Notes under the pieces: model-generated
The model's database searches: none
Told to the model about the DNA's origin: nothing
The model's input: only the letters and a program-made list of their open reading frames with translations
Part shown: positions 8,313 through 16,806 of the stretch, in pieces
Position numbering within the stretch: the stretch's first letter is position 1
Layout: each line of letters begins with the position of its first letter
Translations under genes and position numbers: made by a program
Assembly (NCBI RefSeq): GCF_001887355.1
Contig: NZ_MPIN01000013.1
Coordinates: forward strand, 282,045-321,230
Length of the DNA stretch: 39,186 bases
Origin: Cystobacter ferrugineus
GTDB taxonomy: Bacteria; Myxococcota; Myxococcia; Myxococcales; Myxococcaceae
Direction: 5' to 3'

Positions 8313-9413
8313 ATGGACGCGACGCAGGCTGCGGTGCAGGCGGGTCTCGAGGGCGTGGTGGTGGCCGAGACCCGGTTGAGCGAGGTGGACGGCGAGCGGG
8401 GGCGGTTGGTGATTGCCGGCGGGGACGTGGAGTCACTCGCCGGAGCGATTTCCTTCGAGGCGGTGTGCGCGAGGCTGTGGGCCCCGTACGCGAAGGGGGC
8501 CTTGCCTCCGTCGCTCCAGGCGGCCCTGGGCGAGGCGCGGGTGCGCGCCTTCGGGTTGCTCGAGCGGGCAGGGGATGCGCTGGAGGCGCGGGACGCGATG
8601 GACGCGCTCCGGGCCGCGGCGGCCCACGTTCCGGCGCACCCGGGCGATGAGTTGGACACGTTCGTCCTGCTGACGGGCGCGCTGGCGGTGTTCACCGGCG
8701 CCTGGGCGAGGCGCGGACGCGGCTTGCCTCCCGTGCGGCCGGATCCCTCGCTCTCGCACGCGGCGGATCTGCTGCGCATGGTGACGGGCGAGCCCCAACC
8801 CGGGCGGACGGCCGGACTCGAGGCCTACCTGGTTACCGTGTCCGACCATGGGCTGAATGCCTCCACGTTCGCCGCGCGGGTGATTGCCTCGACGGGCTCG
8901 GATGCGGTGTCGGCGGTGGTGGGGGCCATCGGGGCGTTGAAGGGACCGCTGCACGGGGGCGCACCCGGGCCGGTGCTGGACATGCTGGACGCCATTGGCG
9001 CTCCGGCGCGGGCCGCCGCGTGGCTCGAGTCGGAGTTGCGGGCCGGGCGCCGCATCATGGGCATGGGCCACCGCATCTACCGGGTGAGGGATCCTCGCGC
9101 GGCGGTGCTGGAGCGCGCGCTCGAGCGGCTCGAGCAGGGAGGCTTGAAGACCGAGCGGCTCGCGCTGGCGCGAGCGGTGGAGCGCGCGGCGGATGAGCTC
9201 CTGCGCCAGCGCTACCCGGACCGGCCGCTGCGCGCGAACGTGGAGTTCTACACGGCGGTGTTGCTCGATGCGGTGGGGCTGGAGCGCTCGCTGTTCTCGG
9301 CCGCGTTCGCCTGCGGACGGGTCGCCGGGTGGATGGGCCATGTCGCCGAGCAGCGGGCCACCGGCCGGCTCATCCGCCCCGCCTCCCGCTACGTGGGGCC
9401 GATGCCGGGCTGA
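8313..9413 (+). CDS. Citrate synthase family protein (CitA-like)
   Basis: A 366-residue enzyme that condenses an acyl-CoA with oxaloacetate. The start at 8313 is supported by GGAGG nine bases upstream. The catalytic regions are present: His179 in SDHGLNASTFAARV, His214 in KGPLHGGAPG, and the loop GMGHRIYRVRDPRA. The third catalytic residue, Asp in the main citrate synthases, is Glu311 here (ANVEFYTAVLL). Mycobacterial CitA and other secondary citrate synthases are recalled to carry the same change, so this is likely a paralogue, not the main TCA enzyme; 2-methylcitrate synthase activity is also possible. It is divergent from the hybrid kinase across 266 bases. Malate synthase G lies 1.7 kb downstream on the same strand. 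Confidence 0.88.
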   Translation: MDATQAAVQAGLEGVVVAETRLSEVDGERGRLVIAGGDVESLAGAISFEAVCARLWAPYAKGALPPSLQAALGEARVRAFGLLERAGDALEARDAMDALRAAAAHVPAHPGDELDTFVLLTGALAVFTGAWARRGRGLPPVRPDPSLSHAADLLRMVTGEPQPGRTAGLEAYLVTVSDHGLNASTFAARVIASTGSDAVSAVVGAIGALKGPLHGGAPGPVLDMLDAIGAPARAAAWLESELRAGRRIMGMGHRIYRVRDPRAAVLERALERLEQGGLKTERLALARAVERAADELLRQRYPDRPLRANVEFYTAVLLDAVGLERSLFSAAFACGRVAGWMGHVAEQRATGRLIRPASRYVGPMPG

Positions 9414-9436
9414 GTTGTTCGCAGACGTTGAAGGGC

Positions 9437-9511
9437 CCCGGCGACAGCGAAAAGGGCTTTCTCCCCACGCCCGAGGCGATGGGCAGGTTCAATGACGAGC
9501 TTCGCGATGCG
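9437..9511 (+). pseudogene. Scrap of a YciI-like (YCII/DGPF) domain gene
   Basis: Frame 2 reads GDSEKGFLPTPEAMGRFNDE followed by LRDA. This matches the N-terminal part of YciI-related proteins, which have the pattern D-S-E-x-G-x-x-P-(T/S)-x-E-x-M-x-x-(F/Y)-N-(E/D)-E-L. No start codon with a ribosome site and no continuation of the domain is present. After about 9511 the sequence turns into a different gene in another frame. It is too short for a working protein and is read as the remnant of a deleted gene. Confidence 0.55.
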
Positions 9512-9552
9512 CGCGATGCTCTTCTTCGACCGCCTACATCTACAACGAGCAC

Positions 9553-10773
9553 ATGTGCAGCTACGGCCTCGCCAGCCCCATCTGGAACGTCGGCAACACC
9601 ATGGCCGTCGACTTCACGGCGGGCGCGACGCAGTCGACCTCCGGTACCAGCATCGTCCCCGTCGACTTCTACCTGTCGACCACGAACACCGTGACGTCCT
9701 CCAGCATCCTCTTGAAGCGCAGCACGAAGGTCTCCGTCACCTCTCCCGGCCCCTACTGCTCGTCCATGGCGCATGACACCCTGAGCCTGCCCGCGACGAC
9801 GAACGGCTCCTGCTTCGCGCTCGGCAACTACTACGTCATCGCCAAGACGGGCACCTCGCAGCTGTACGCCCACGAGCTCATCCAGGCCGAGGGCCATCCG
9901 TCCCTCACCGGCTTCTCGCCCCAGACGGCCCCCGAGGGAGGACTCGTCACCCTCACCGGCACCGACTTCACCAGCCAGACCTATGTCTTGTTCAACGGCG
10001 TGGCCGCCGCGCGCTCCATCGTGAACGCGACGACCCTCGTGGCCCAGGTGCCCGCGGGCGCCACCACCGGCCGCATCCGGGTGGGAAAGTCCGGCTCCAC
10101 CACCACCTTCTGCAACCTGCCGCAGACCTCCGGCACGGACTTCATCGTCGACCCGTACTGTCTGTCGTCGGCCAACTACGCGGGCTACGGCGCCATCGAC
10201 TACGTGGCCTCGTCCGAGTTCACCAACAACACGATCGGCCTGGGCTCCTGCCCCAATTACACCAACGACACCCAGTACGTCGTGTCCGCCACCGCCGGGC
10301 AGGTGGGCAAGCAGATCGACATCCAGTTCGGCTCCTGCGGCGAGGCCAACTACGAGAAGCTGTTCAAGATGTACGTGGATTGGAATGGGGACAATGACTT
10401 CGCCGACGCGGGCGAGCTCCTCATCGACGAGCCGTCCGTCTCCAGCGATGTCCTGTACACCATCACCTTCAGCATCCCGACGACGGTCCTGCCGGGAACC
10501 AAGCGCGTGCGCTTCATCACCGCCCTCTACGATGGCTCCACGGTGACGTCCCCGGCGAGCGTCTCCTCGTGCGGCGTGTACGGCTTCGGCGAGACCGAGG
10601 ACTACCTGCTCCAGATCGCGCCCGCCCCGGGCTTCACGCCCGCGGCGGTCTCGTCGGAAATGCCCCGGGCGGAGCTGAGCATCGCGCGGGGCGCGGAGGA
10701 GCCCACGGTGCGCCTCCAGGCGGACGCCGCTTCCGCCCCGGCCCCGAGGCTGACCTTGCCCGGTCTGCCGTAG
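9553..10773 (+). CDS. Secreted IPT/GEVED-domain surface protein, N-terminally truncated
   Basis: 406 residues from the first ATG, but the same frame is open and protein-like from about 9532 (TAYIYNEH before the Met), while the first upstream stop lies at 9493-9495. No signal peptide is present although the whole product looks extracellular. Residues 1-110 form a CARDB-like beta domain. About 115-195 is an IPT/TIG domain (HPSLTGFSPQTAPEGGLVTL). About 198-355 is a GEVED domain (YCLSSANYAGYGAIDYVAS, MYVDWNGDNDFADAGELLI, GFGETEDYLLQI). The tail is Pro/Ala-rich. Such domains normally follow a catalytic part, often a protease, in longer exported proteins. The missing front and the adjoining YciI scrap point to a deletion, so the gene is probably non-functional or unexported. 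Confidence 0.75.
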   Translation: MCSYGLASPIWNVGNTMAVDFTAGATQSTSGTSIVPVDFYLSTTNTVTSSSILLKRSTKVSVTSPGPYCSSMAHDTLSLPATTNGSCFALGNYYVIAKTGTSQLYAHELIQAEGHPSLTGFSPQTAPEGGLVTLTGTDFTSQTYVLFNGVAAARSIVNATTLVAQVPAGATTGRIRVGKSGSTTTFCNLPQTSGTDFIVDPYCLSSANYAGYGAIDYVASSEFTNNTIGLGSCPNYTNDTQYVVSATAGQVGKQIDIQFGSCGEANYEKLFKMYVDWNGDNDFADAGELLIDEPSVSSDVLYTITFSIPTTVLPGTKRVRFITALYDGSTVTSPASVSSCGVYGFGETEDYLLQIAPAPGFTPAAVSSEMPRAELSIARGAEEPTVRLQADAASAPAPRLTLPGLP

Positions 10774-10793
10774 CCAGGAGGCGACCTCGCGTC

Positions 10794-10915
10794 AGGAGAA
10801 GGTATCCGGATTCGGACCAGCCCAACAGCACCTGGGTGACAGACATCACCTACGTGTCAACCAGGCAGGGCTGGCCCTACTGGCCGTTGTCCTGGACCTC
10901 TTCTCGCGCAGAGCA
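10794..10915 (+). mobile_element. IS3-family transposase (orfB) remnant with frameshift
   Basis: Frame 3 reads YPDSDQPNSTWVTDITYVST and then RQGWPY. This corresponds to the integrase core of IS3-family OrfB (N-x-x-W-V-T-D-I-T-Y, with the first DDE aspartate at 10842-10844). The alignment then continues in frame 2 as LAVVLDLFSRRA (10880-10915), so one base has been lost near 10879. Nothing before or after resembles the rest of orfA/orfB, and no terminal inverted repeats were found. The remaining 10916-11099 shows no gene. The remnant occupies the gap between the truncated GEVED gene and malate synthase. Confidence 0.72.
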
Positions 10916-11099
10916 GGCCCCGGCGGCTCTGTTCGTTCACGTGACGACAGGAGCCCGGGCCCGTGGGCCGTCCCCGCGCCGACGCTCTGTGACGTCCCGC
11001 ACGGCAGCCCGCATCCTCCCGTCGACAAGCCCGGACCCATCTGCCAAGGAGGAGGCACCGCGTCACGAGCGCGGCCATTCAGCCAAAGGGGATGGATAG

Positions 11100-13265
11100 A
11101 TGCAGCGCATTCGAGTGGGCGGCTTGCAGGTGGATTCCCGGCTCCATGCCTTCCTCACGCAGGAGGCCCTGCCCGGCACGGGCGTGGACGCCGAGGCGTT
11201 CGGCTCCGGACTGGACGCCCTCGTGCACGCGTTGGCGCCCGTCAACCGCTCGCTGCTCCAGCGCCGGGACTCCCTCCAGAAGGCCATCGACGACTGGCAC
11301 CGCGCCCACCCCCGGCCGTTCGACCAGAAGGCCTACCTGGCCTTCCTGGAGGAGATTGGCTACCTGCGGCCCGAGCCCCCTGCCTTCAGCGTGGGCACCG
11401 CGAACGTGGACGAGGAGATCGCCCGGGTGGCCGGCCCCCAGCTCGTGGTGCCGGTGACCAATGCGCGCTACGCCCTCAACGCCGCCAACGCCCGCTGGGG
11501 CAGCCTCTATGACGCCTTCTATGGCACCGACGTCCTCCCCGAGGACGGTGGCGCCACGCGCTCGGGGCCCTACAACCCCGTGCGCGGCGAGCGCGTCATC
11601 GCCCGCGCCCGCGCCTTCCTCGACCAGGCCTTCCCCCTGGCCCGGGGCTCGCACCGTGACGTGACGTCCTATGCCGTGGAGGCGGGCGCCGTGGTGGCCA
11701 CCCTCGCGGATGGCCAGCGCACGGGACTTGCCCAGCCCGCGAAGTTCGCTGGCCTGCGCGGCGAGCCGTCGCGCCCCTCGGCCCTCCTGTTCGTCAACCA
11801 CGGCCTGCACGTGGAGCTGTCCATCGACCGCGACCACCCCGTGGGCCGCACCGACAAGGCGGGCATCGCGGACGTGATCGTGGAGTCCGCGCTCACCGCC
11901 ATCATGGACGGCGAGGACAGCGTGTCCGCGGTGGACGCCGAGGACAAGGTGGGGCTCTACCGCAACTGGCTCGGGCTGATGAAGGGCACGCTCTCGGCGC
12001 ACTTCGACAAGGGCGGCAAGAAGGTGGAGCGCCGCATGGCCGCCGATCGCGTCTACACGAAGCCGGGCGGGGGCGAGCTCACGCTGCACGGCCGCAGCCT
12101 GATGCTCGTGCGCAACGTGGGCCTGCACATGTACACCGACGCCGTGCTGGACAAGGACGGCGCGCCCATCCCCGAGAACATCCTGGATGCCGTCGTCACC
12201 TCGCTCATCGCGCTGCATGACCTGCGCGGCCCCAATGCCCGGCGCAACAGCCGCACGGGCTCGGTCTACGCGGTGCGGCCCAAGATGCACGGCCCCGAGG
12301 AAGTGGCTTTCGCCGACGACTTGTTCTCGCGCGTCGAGCAACTGCTGGGCCTGCCCGCCCACACGCTGAAGATTGGCATCATGGACGAGGAACGCCGCAC
12401 GAGCGCCAACCTCGCCGCGTGCATCCACGCGGCGCGCGACCGGGTGGTGTTCATCAACACCGGCTTCCTGGATCGCACGGGCGATGAGATCCACACCTCC
12501 ATGGAGGCGGGGCCCGTGGTGCGCAAGAACGAGATCAAGGCCACGGCGTGGATCAAGGCCTACGAGGATCGCAACGTGGACGTGGGGCTGGCGTGTGGGC
12601 TCAGGGGCCGCGCGCAGATCGGCAAGGGCATGTGGGCCGCCCCGGACAAGATGGCCGACATGTTGGCGCAGAAGGTGGGCCACCCGCAGGCGGGCGCCAA
12701 CACCGCCTGGGTGCCGTCACCCACGGCGGCCACCCTGCACGCGCTGCACTACCACGAGGTGGACGTGGCCGCCCGGCAGGAGGCCCTGCGCCAGCGCGCG
12801 CCCACGCCCCTGTCCGCGCTGCTCACGCTCCCCCTGGCCCCCGAGGCGAAGTGGACGCCGGAAGAGATCCGCCAGGAGCTGGACAACAACCTCCAGGGGA
12901 TCCTGGGCTACGTGGTGCGCTGGATTGATCAGGGCGTGGGCTGCTCCAAGGTGCCGGACATCCACGACGTGGGGCTGATGGAGGATCGCGCCACGTTGCG
13001 CATCTCCAGCCAGCACGTGGCCAACTGGCTGCGGCACGGCGTGGTGACGGAGGCCCAGGTGCTCGAGGGGCTCAAGCGGATGGCCGTGGTGGTGGATCGG
13101 CAGAACGCGGGGGACCCCAGCTACCGGCCCCTGGGGCCGGGGTTCGACGGCGTGGCCTTCCAGGCGGCGAAGGAACTCATCTTCAAGGGCCGCGAGCAGC
13201 CCAACGGCTACACCGAGTGGATCCTCCACGCCCGGCGTCGCGAGGCGAAGGCCTCCCGGCGGTAG
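11100..13265 (+). CDS. glcB: Malate synthase G
   Basis: A 721-residue monomeric malate synthase of the long G type (about 720 residues). It condenses glyoxylate with acetyl-CoA to malate in the glyoxylate and glycolate pathways. Landmarks: [20 protein letters not shown] near the N-terminus, the substrate region [38 protein letters not shown], the metal and glyoxylate segment [37 protein letters not shown], and the catalytic-Asp segment [20 protein letters not shown] near residue 630. GGGGAT lies just upstream of the ATG. No isocitrate lyase is in the window. Upstream lies a transposase scar, so its native promoter may have been disturbed or replaced. Confidence 0.97.
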   Translation: MQRIRVGGLQVDSRLHAFLTQEALPGTGVDAEAFGSGLDALVHALAPVNRSLLQRRDSLQKAIDDWHRAHPRPFDQKAYLAFLEEIGYLRPEPPAFSVGTANVDEEIARVAGPQLVVPVTNARYALNAANARWGSLYDAFYGTDVLPEDGGATRSGPYNPVRGERVIARARAFLDQAFPLARGSHRDVTSYAVEAGAVVATLADGQRTGLAQPAKFAGLRGEPSRPSALLFVNHGLHVELSIDRDHPVGRTDKAGIADVIVESALTAIMDGEDSVSAVDAEDKVGLYRNWLGLMKGTLSAHFDKGGKKVERRMAADRVYTKPGGGELTLHGRSLMLVRNVGLHMYTDAVLDKDGAPIPENILDAVVTSLIALHDLRGPNARRNSRTGSVYAVRPKMHGPEEVAFADDLFSRVEQLLGLPAHTLKIGIMDEERRTSANLAACIHAARDRVVFINTGFLDRTGDEIHTSMEAGPVVRKNEIKATAWIKAYEDRNVDVGLACGLRGRAQIGKGMWAAPDKMADMLAQKVGHPQAGANTAWVPSPTAATLHALHYHEVDVAARQEALRQRAPTPLSALLTLPLAPEAKWTPEEIRQELDNNLQGILGYVVRWIDQGVGCSKVPDIHDVGLMEDRATLRISSQHVANWLRHGVVTEAQVLEGLKRMAVVVDRQNAGDPSYRPLGPGFDGVAFQAAKELIFKGREQPNGYTEWILHARRREAKASRR

Positions 13266-13348
13266 GGCGCGGGCGGCAGGTGGAGTGACGAGGAAACCGA
13301 GCTCCGGTCCGTGGAGCGTTGGCGTGTTGATTGCTGGTGACTGGCGGC

Positions 13349-14626
13349 ATGAACCTACGCTCCCCGCGGTGCCTTCCGCTGCTCGTGACCCTCTTGCTGG
13401 CTGGCTGCGAACCCTCTTCGGCCGAGCCCCCATTCGTCGAGATGCCACCAGAGGACTCCGTCTCTCCCGAGCCCTCGACTCCGGCGCCGACGGTCCTGCG
13501 TGTGCCCATTCCGGAGGAGCTGCGCGAGTCGGGCGCCGTGCTGGTGGTCTCGCGCCTGCATGAAGCCCGTCCGGCGCGGGAATCCGTGACAACGGTGGCA
13601 GCGGGGACTCAGGAATTCGAGGTCCAGGGCGGTGCGGGGGAGGTGCTGGCGGTTTCCGTGCTGGGTCCCAGCGGGGAGCTGTCGGACGTGGCGATGGTGC
13701 GGGCGGAGGCGTCTTCGTGGCGGGCCCGGGAGTCACCGCCCCGGACCCTCCGGGTACCCCAGGACTACCCGAACATCCAGGCCGCGGTCGACGCCGCGAG
13801 GGCCGGAGACACCGTGCTGGTGAAGCCGGGCACCTACCACGAGACCGTGCGCCTGAAGAGTGGCATCCGGCTGTTCGGCAGTGGCGCGCCGTGGACCATC
13901 CTCGATGGGGGCGGGGTGCCCGGAAAGCTCGTCGACTTCTCGGGGGCCACCGACGTGGTGGTGTCCGGGTTCACCTTCCAGAACGTGGGGCCGGGCAGCC
14001 TGTGCGACACCTCCGGGGTGATGGACTGCGGGGGCGAGTGGTACTCGGCCGCGCTCTACGCGGACGGCCACACCGAGCAGGGGCAGGCGCCGACGTCGGC
14101 CCTCGTGACCCACAACATCTTCCGGGACAACTTCATTGGCACGCTGCTGTACTTCCACGCGCGCGCGGTGGTGCGCAACAACCTCTTCGTGCACAACACC
14201 CATGGCTTCGTGGCCAATCACTTCCAGGACGTGGCGCTCGTGGCCAACAACGTCTTCTGGGAGAACACCCGCGAGGCCATCGTCAGCCAGGCCGCCTGGC
14301 TGGACATCCTCAACAACGTGGTGGCCCGCTCGGAAGTCGGCGTCTTCCTCGCGTATGTGCAGACGGGACGTATCCGCTGCAACGTGTTCTTCCAGAATGA
14401 AGCCAACGGCGCGGACCTCCACCAGGTGCCGCCCCGGTTCGAGATCGGCCAGGACGGCAACCTGGAGCTGGACCCGCGCTTCACGTCCGCCGACGAGGGC
14501 AACTTCCTTCCGGCGGTGGGCTCTCCGCTGGTCGACGCCGGGTGCTTCGAGGGCCTGGCCTTCGACCAGGGCGGGACGCGTGGGGACATCGGGGCCTACG
14601 GCGGCCCCCTGGGACGCTGGCGGTGA
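13349..14626 (+). CDS. Lipoprotein with right-handed parallel beta-helix (NosD/DUF1565-like)
   Basis: 425 residues with a lipoprotein signal peptide (RCLPLLVTLLLAGC, acceptor Cys near residue 20). A Pro/Glu-rich spacer and a small beta domain follow to about residue 125. From there the sequence has the typical entry to a pectate-lyase-like beta-helix: LRVPQDYPNIQAAVDAARAG, DTVLVKPGTYHETVRLKSGI, then repeated N-rich rungs (VTHNIFRDNFIG, VVRNNLFVHNTHG, LVANNVFWENTREA, DILNNVVARSEVG). The end (VGSPLVDAGCFE, GDIGAYGG) is the classic closing motif of bacterial beta-helix proteins. The role is probably surface carbohydrate binding or cleavage; no catalytic residues can be assigned. A GTG at 13331 is an alternative start, but only the ATG gives a compact signal peptide. 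Confidence 0.85.
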   Translation: MNLRSPRCLPLLVTLLLAGCEPSSAEPPFVEMPPEDSVSPEPSTPAPTVLRVPIPEELRESGAVLVVSRLHEARPARESVTTVAAGTQEFEVQGGAGEVLAVSVLGPSGELSDVAMVRAEASSWRARESPPRTLRVPQDYPNIQAAVDAARAGDTVLVKPGTYHETVRLKSGIRLFGSGAPWTILDGGGVPGKLVDFSGATDVVVSGFTFQNVGPGSLCDTSGVMDCGGEWYSAALYADGHTEQGQAPTSALVTHNIFRDNFIGTLLYFHARAVVRNNLFVHNTHGFVANHFQDVALVANNVFWENTREAIVSQAAWLDILNNVVARSEVGVFLAYVQTGRIRCNVFFQNEANGADLHQVPPRFEIGQDGNLELDPRFTSADEGNFLPAVGSPLVDAGCFEGLAFDQGGTRGDIGAYGGPLGRWR

Positions 14627-14737
14627 CTCCGCTTCGACCTGCTGTTGGGTATCACCCGCATGAGTGGCGAGGCTTGGTTGCGACGGCTGATTCAATCGCG
14701 CTAGACGGGTGCGCATCCAATCGATGGGTCACCCTCC

Positions 14738-15142
14738 ATGACAGACAAGCAGGTCTTCCAGGACGAGTACTTCACCGTCCTCGTCGACGAGCGGAGGGGC
14801 GTCGTCCGCACCGTTCGCAGCAGCACGCCGTTCCCCTCGCTCGAGGATCTCGGCGGTATCTTCGCGCGGCTCGGTGACGCCCTGGATGCATTGGGGCGCT
14901 CGCGGTACGGACTGCTCGCCGACCTCCGGGCCGGCCCCGGCCGGAATGATCCCGAGTTCGAAATCGTCATGGAGCAGCGCCACCGCCCCCGTTGGGTCGG
15001 CGGCTTCCGCAAGGTCGGCGTGCTCGTGCGCAGCACCGTGGGCGTGATGCAGATCCAACGCCATGCCCGAAGTGACGGCTTCGAACGGATGATCTCCAAG
15101 GACGAGGACGAGTTGCTGACGTACCTCACCGAGGACATCTAG
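14738..15142 (+). CDS. Small SpoIIAA/STAS-like cytoplasmic protein
   Basis: 134 residues, no signal or membrane segment. The pattern FTVLVDERRGVVRTVRSSTP followed by helix FARLGDALDALG, then YGLLADLRAGPGRNDPEFEI and VGVLVRSTVGVMQIQRHA, suggests the alternating strand-helix build of SpoIIAA-like/STAS proteins, a fold common in small myxobacterial proteins of unknown role. No phosphorylatable Ser of an anti-sigma antagonist can be fixed. Neighbours do not suggest a pathway. Fold assignment is moderate; function is unknown. Confidence 0.7.
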   Translation: MTDKQVFQDEYFTVLVDERRGVVRTVRSSTPFPSLEDLGGIFARLGDALDALGRSRYGLLADLRAGPGRNDPEFEIVMEQRHRPRWVGGFRKVGVLVRSTVGVMQIQRHARSDGFERMISKDEDELLTYLTEDI

Positions 15143-15210
15143 GAGCTGGGTCTCAAACAGCAAGAGCGACCAGGGAGCATCGGTCGACATGTCGAGCCTC
15201 GGGAGTCGTC

Positions 15211-15291
15211 ATGAGCAGGGATTCTGAGCGGCTGAGCCGCCGACGCGCCATCGCGCTGGGCGGTGGGGCCGCCGTCAGCCGCCGCGGGTGA
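15211..15291 (+). pseudogene. Orphan twin-arginine leader, truncated gene
   Basis: An ATG with a good ribosome site (GGGAG, six bases upstream) opens a 26-codon frame: MSRDSERLSRRRAIALGGGA and then AVSRRG, stop at 15289-15291. The Arg-Arg-Arg followed by a small hydrophobic stretch is how Tat-exported proteins begin, but no mature protein follows. Another frame continues past the stop without a recognisable domain, and from 15381 the opposite strand is used by another gene. Most likely the 5' end of a deleted or frameshifted gene; a working 26-residue peptide is less likely. Confidence 0.4.
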
Positions 15292-15380
15292 CGCCCTTCG
15301 GTCAGCGGCCGGTGGACGACCTCGGGGACTGGGCGACTCCGAAGGGCGTCGCGGCCTCCGGGAAAGCCAGGGCGCCGAAG

Positions 15381-16379
15381 TCACGGCTCGGGGGCGGCGC
15401 GCTGGGGAAGGGGCGTGGGCGCGAGGTGGAGTTCGCGCTTGAGTTCCCTCCACTCCCGCCGCATCCGCCGCGCATGCTCCAGCGAGATCTGCTTGGAGTT
15501 CGGGAACTTCTTCTGCTTCCTGGCCTCACTGCGTATCGCCACGGCCACGGACATGCGCTTGCGTACGGCAGTGGGCCGGCCGAGCCGGGTGGCGAACAGG
15601 TCCAGCGCCTGGGGGACCCAGCCCTGCTCGGAAACGTTGGCGGACTCCGGATCGTCTCCGCCGAGCAGTTCCTCCAGGGCCGAGGCCACCACGGCATCCA
15701 GGCGCGCGCTCGGGTAGGTCGCGAGCAGCTCCAGGGTCATCGTCAGCGTGCCGTCGAGCGACGGGGCGGAGATGAAGCTCCTGGCGAGCCGTTGCTGCTG
15801 GGCTCGGGTGAGGGGGGTGCTCAGGGTGGCGAGCCCGTACAACCCATCCCACCGGAGTTCCGGGTGGGCGGCGGCGCGCAGGCCCCAGTCGATCCGCCCG
15901 GCGTCGCTGTCCTCGGCCGCCACCGCCTCGCGCACGGCGGTGCGGTAGGCCGCTTCGGTGGACGTGTCGGGCGCATGGCGCGTCCCGTACGACAACCCGG
16001 CCGTGTACCACTCGCCCTGGTCCTGCATGAGGAAGGCGATGACGCGCTGTCCCGGGGTGTAGGAGGGCGGGGCGGGGCAGAGGACCTCGGCCTCGAACCT
16101 GACCGCCACCTCGTCGAGCTTTGGACCCTTCCAGACCTCCAGCACCCGGAGCCGGGCGATCTCCTCGGGAAGGGAGACGCCGGAGGCCAGGCCGTCCGAC
16201 GTTTGCTCCCGCTTGGGCTCCGGCGCGGGCTCGCGGGAGGTGACCTCGGCCAGCACCACGAGCTCCGCGCTCCGCGCCAACCCCCAGAGGGTCTCGGGGG
16301 CGATGGGGAATGCGTGCGCGGGCGAGAGCGAGACGAGGCAGCTCGACACCAGCGCGAGGAGGAGGGAGGCAGGTCGCAT
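15381..16379 (-). CDS. Exported protein of unknown function
   Basis: 332 residues with a Sec signal peptide of about 23 residues (LLLALVSSCLVSLSPAHA, cleavage after AHA). Residues of about 35-130 look like a small beta-barrel: LVVLAEVTSREP, RLRVLEVWKGPKLDEVAVRF, SYTPGQRVIAFLMQDQGEWY. I recognise this as the opening of a group of myxobacterial secreted proteins but cannot name a family. The rest is helical (DGLYGLATLSTPLTRAQQQR, LTMTLELLATYPSARLDAVV) and may form HEAT-like repeats that end in a charged tail. There is no obvious ribosome site; the start is chosen for the signal peptide. A small hypothetical gene lies 53 bases upstream on the same strand. Confidence 0.75.
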   Translation of the reverse strand: MRPASLLLALVSSCLVSLSPAHAFPIAPETLWGLARSAELVVLAEVTSREPAPEPKREQTSDGLASGVSLPEEIARLRVLEVWKGPKLDEVAVRFEAEVLCPAPPSYTPGQRVIAFLMQDQGEWYTAGLSYGTRHAPDTSTEAAYRTAVREAVAAEDSDAGRIDWGLRAAAHPELRWDGLYGLATLSTPLTRAQQQRLARSFISAPSLDGTLTMTLELLATYPSARLDAVVASALEELLGGDDPESANVSEQGWVPQALDLFATRLGRPTAVRKRMSVAVAIRSEARKQKKFPNSKQISLEHARRMRREWRELKRELHLAPTPLPQRAAPEP

Positions 16380-16432
16380 GCGCGGGGAGCATACCGCCGT
16401 CCAGGGCCGTCGACTGGACCCCGCGGTTCGAT

Positions 16433-16720
16433 TCAGGGGGAGTCATCCCGGGCACGCTGCTCCTGGATGGCGCGCAGCAGCGCCTCATCGGAGAGGGCCT
16501 TCTCCCAGTCACCCGGCAGCTCGACGCGCACGGACTTCGCGCCGCCGCTGGGCGTGCAGGTGACATGGAAGCGGTTGCCCGAGTCCCCGACGCGCGCCGC
16601 CTCGGTCTTCTCCGGGTCCTTGCCCAGGCCCGCGAAGGCCTGGATGCAGCTCCACTTGATTCCGTCGCTGTCCGTGACTTCCCGTGGCATGCACACCTCG
16701 CGAGGTTTCAGGGTGCGCAT
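16433..16720 (-). CDS. Small hypothetical protein
   Basis: 95 residues from the ATG at 16720; the same frame could start at a TTG at 16738. It has two cysteines in a context like a small exported or folded domain (KWSCIQAFAGLG, NRFHVTCTPSGGAKSVRVEL) and ends with an acidic-basic helix (EALLRAIQEQRARDD). No family is recognised and no signal peptide is present. It sits between the cellulase gene and the exported protein, all on the minus strand, so co-transcription is possible. G/C-rich third positions fit the neighbours, which favours a real gene. Confidence 0.5.
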   Translation of the reverse strand: MRTLKPREVCMPREVTDSDGIKWSCIQAFAGLGKDPEKTEAARVGDSGNRFHVTCTPSGGAKSVRVELPGDWEKALSDEALLRAIQEQRARDDSP

Positions 16721-16806
16721 CGCCTCGGTCGCGGACAACCCGGGGCCGGGCGCGAGCGCCCCGGAGCACCATCGCGGCGCGTCCGGGGAGCCCGCGCGGG
16801 GATGCT

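Noticed and set aside
9492-9776. 94-codon frame starting MTSFAMRAMLFF as a possible signal peptide of the GEVED protein
   Set aside because: It is in a different frame from the GEVED protein and turns into His/Arg-rich shadow text; only a frameshift could join them.
15184-15195. 12-base palindrome TCGACATGTCGA
   Set aside because: It is isolated and upstream of only a broken gene; similar CGACATGTC stretches occur elsewhere by chance (near 4833).
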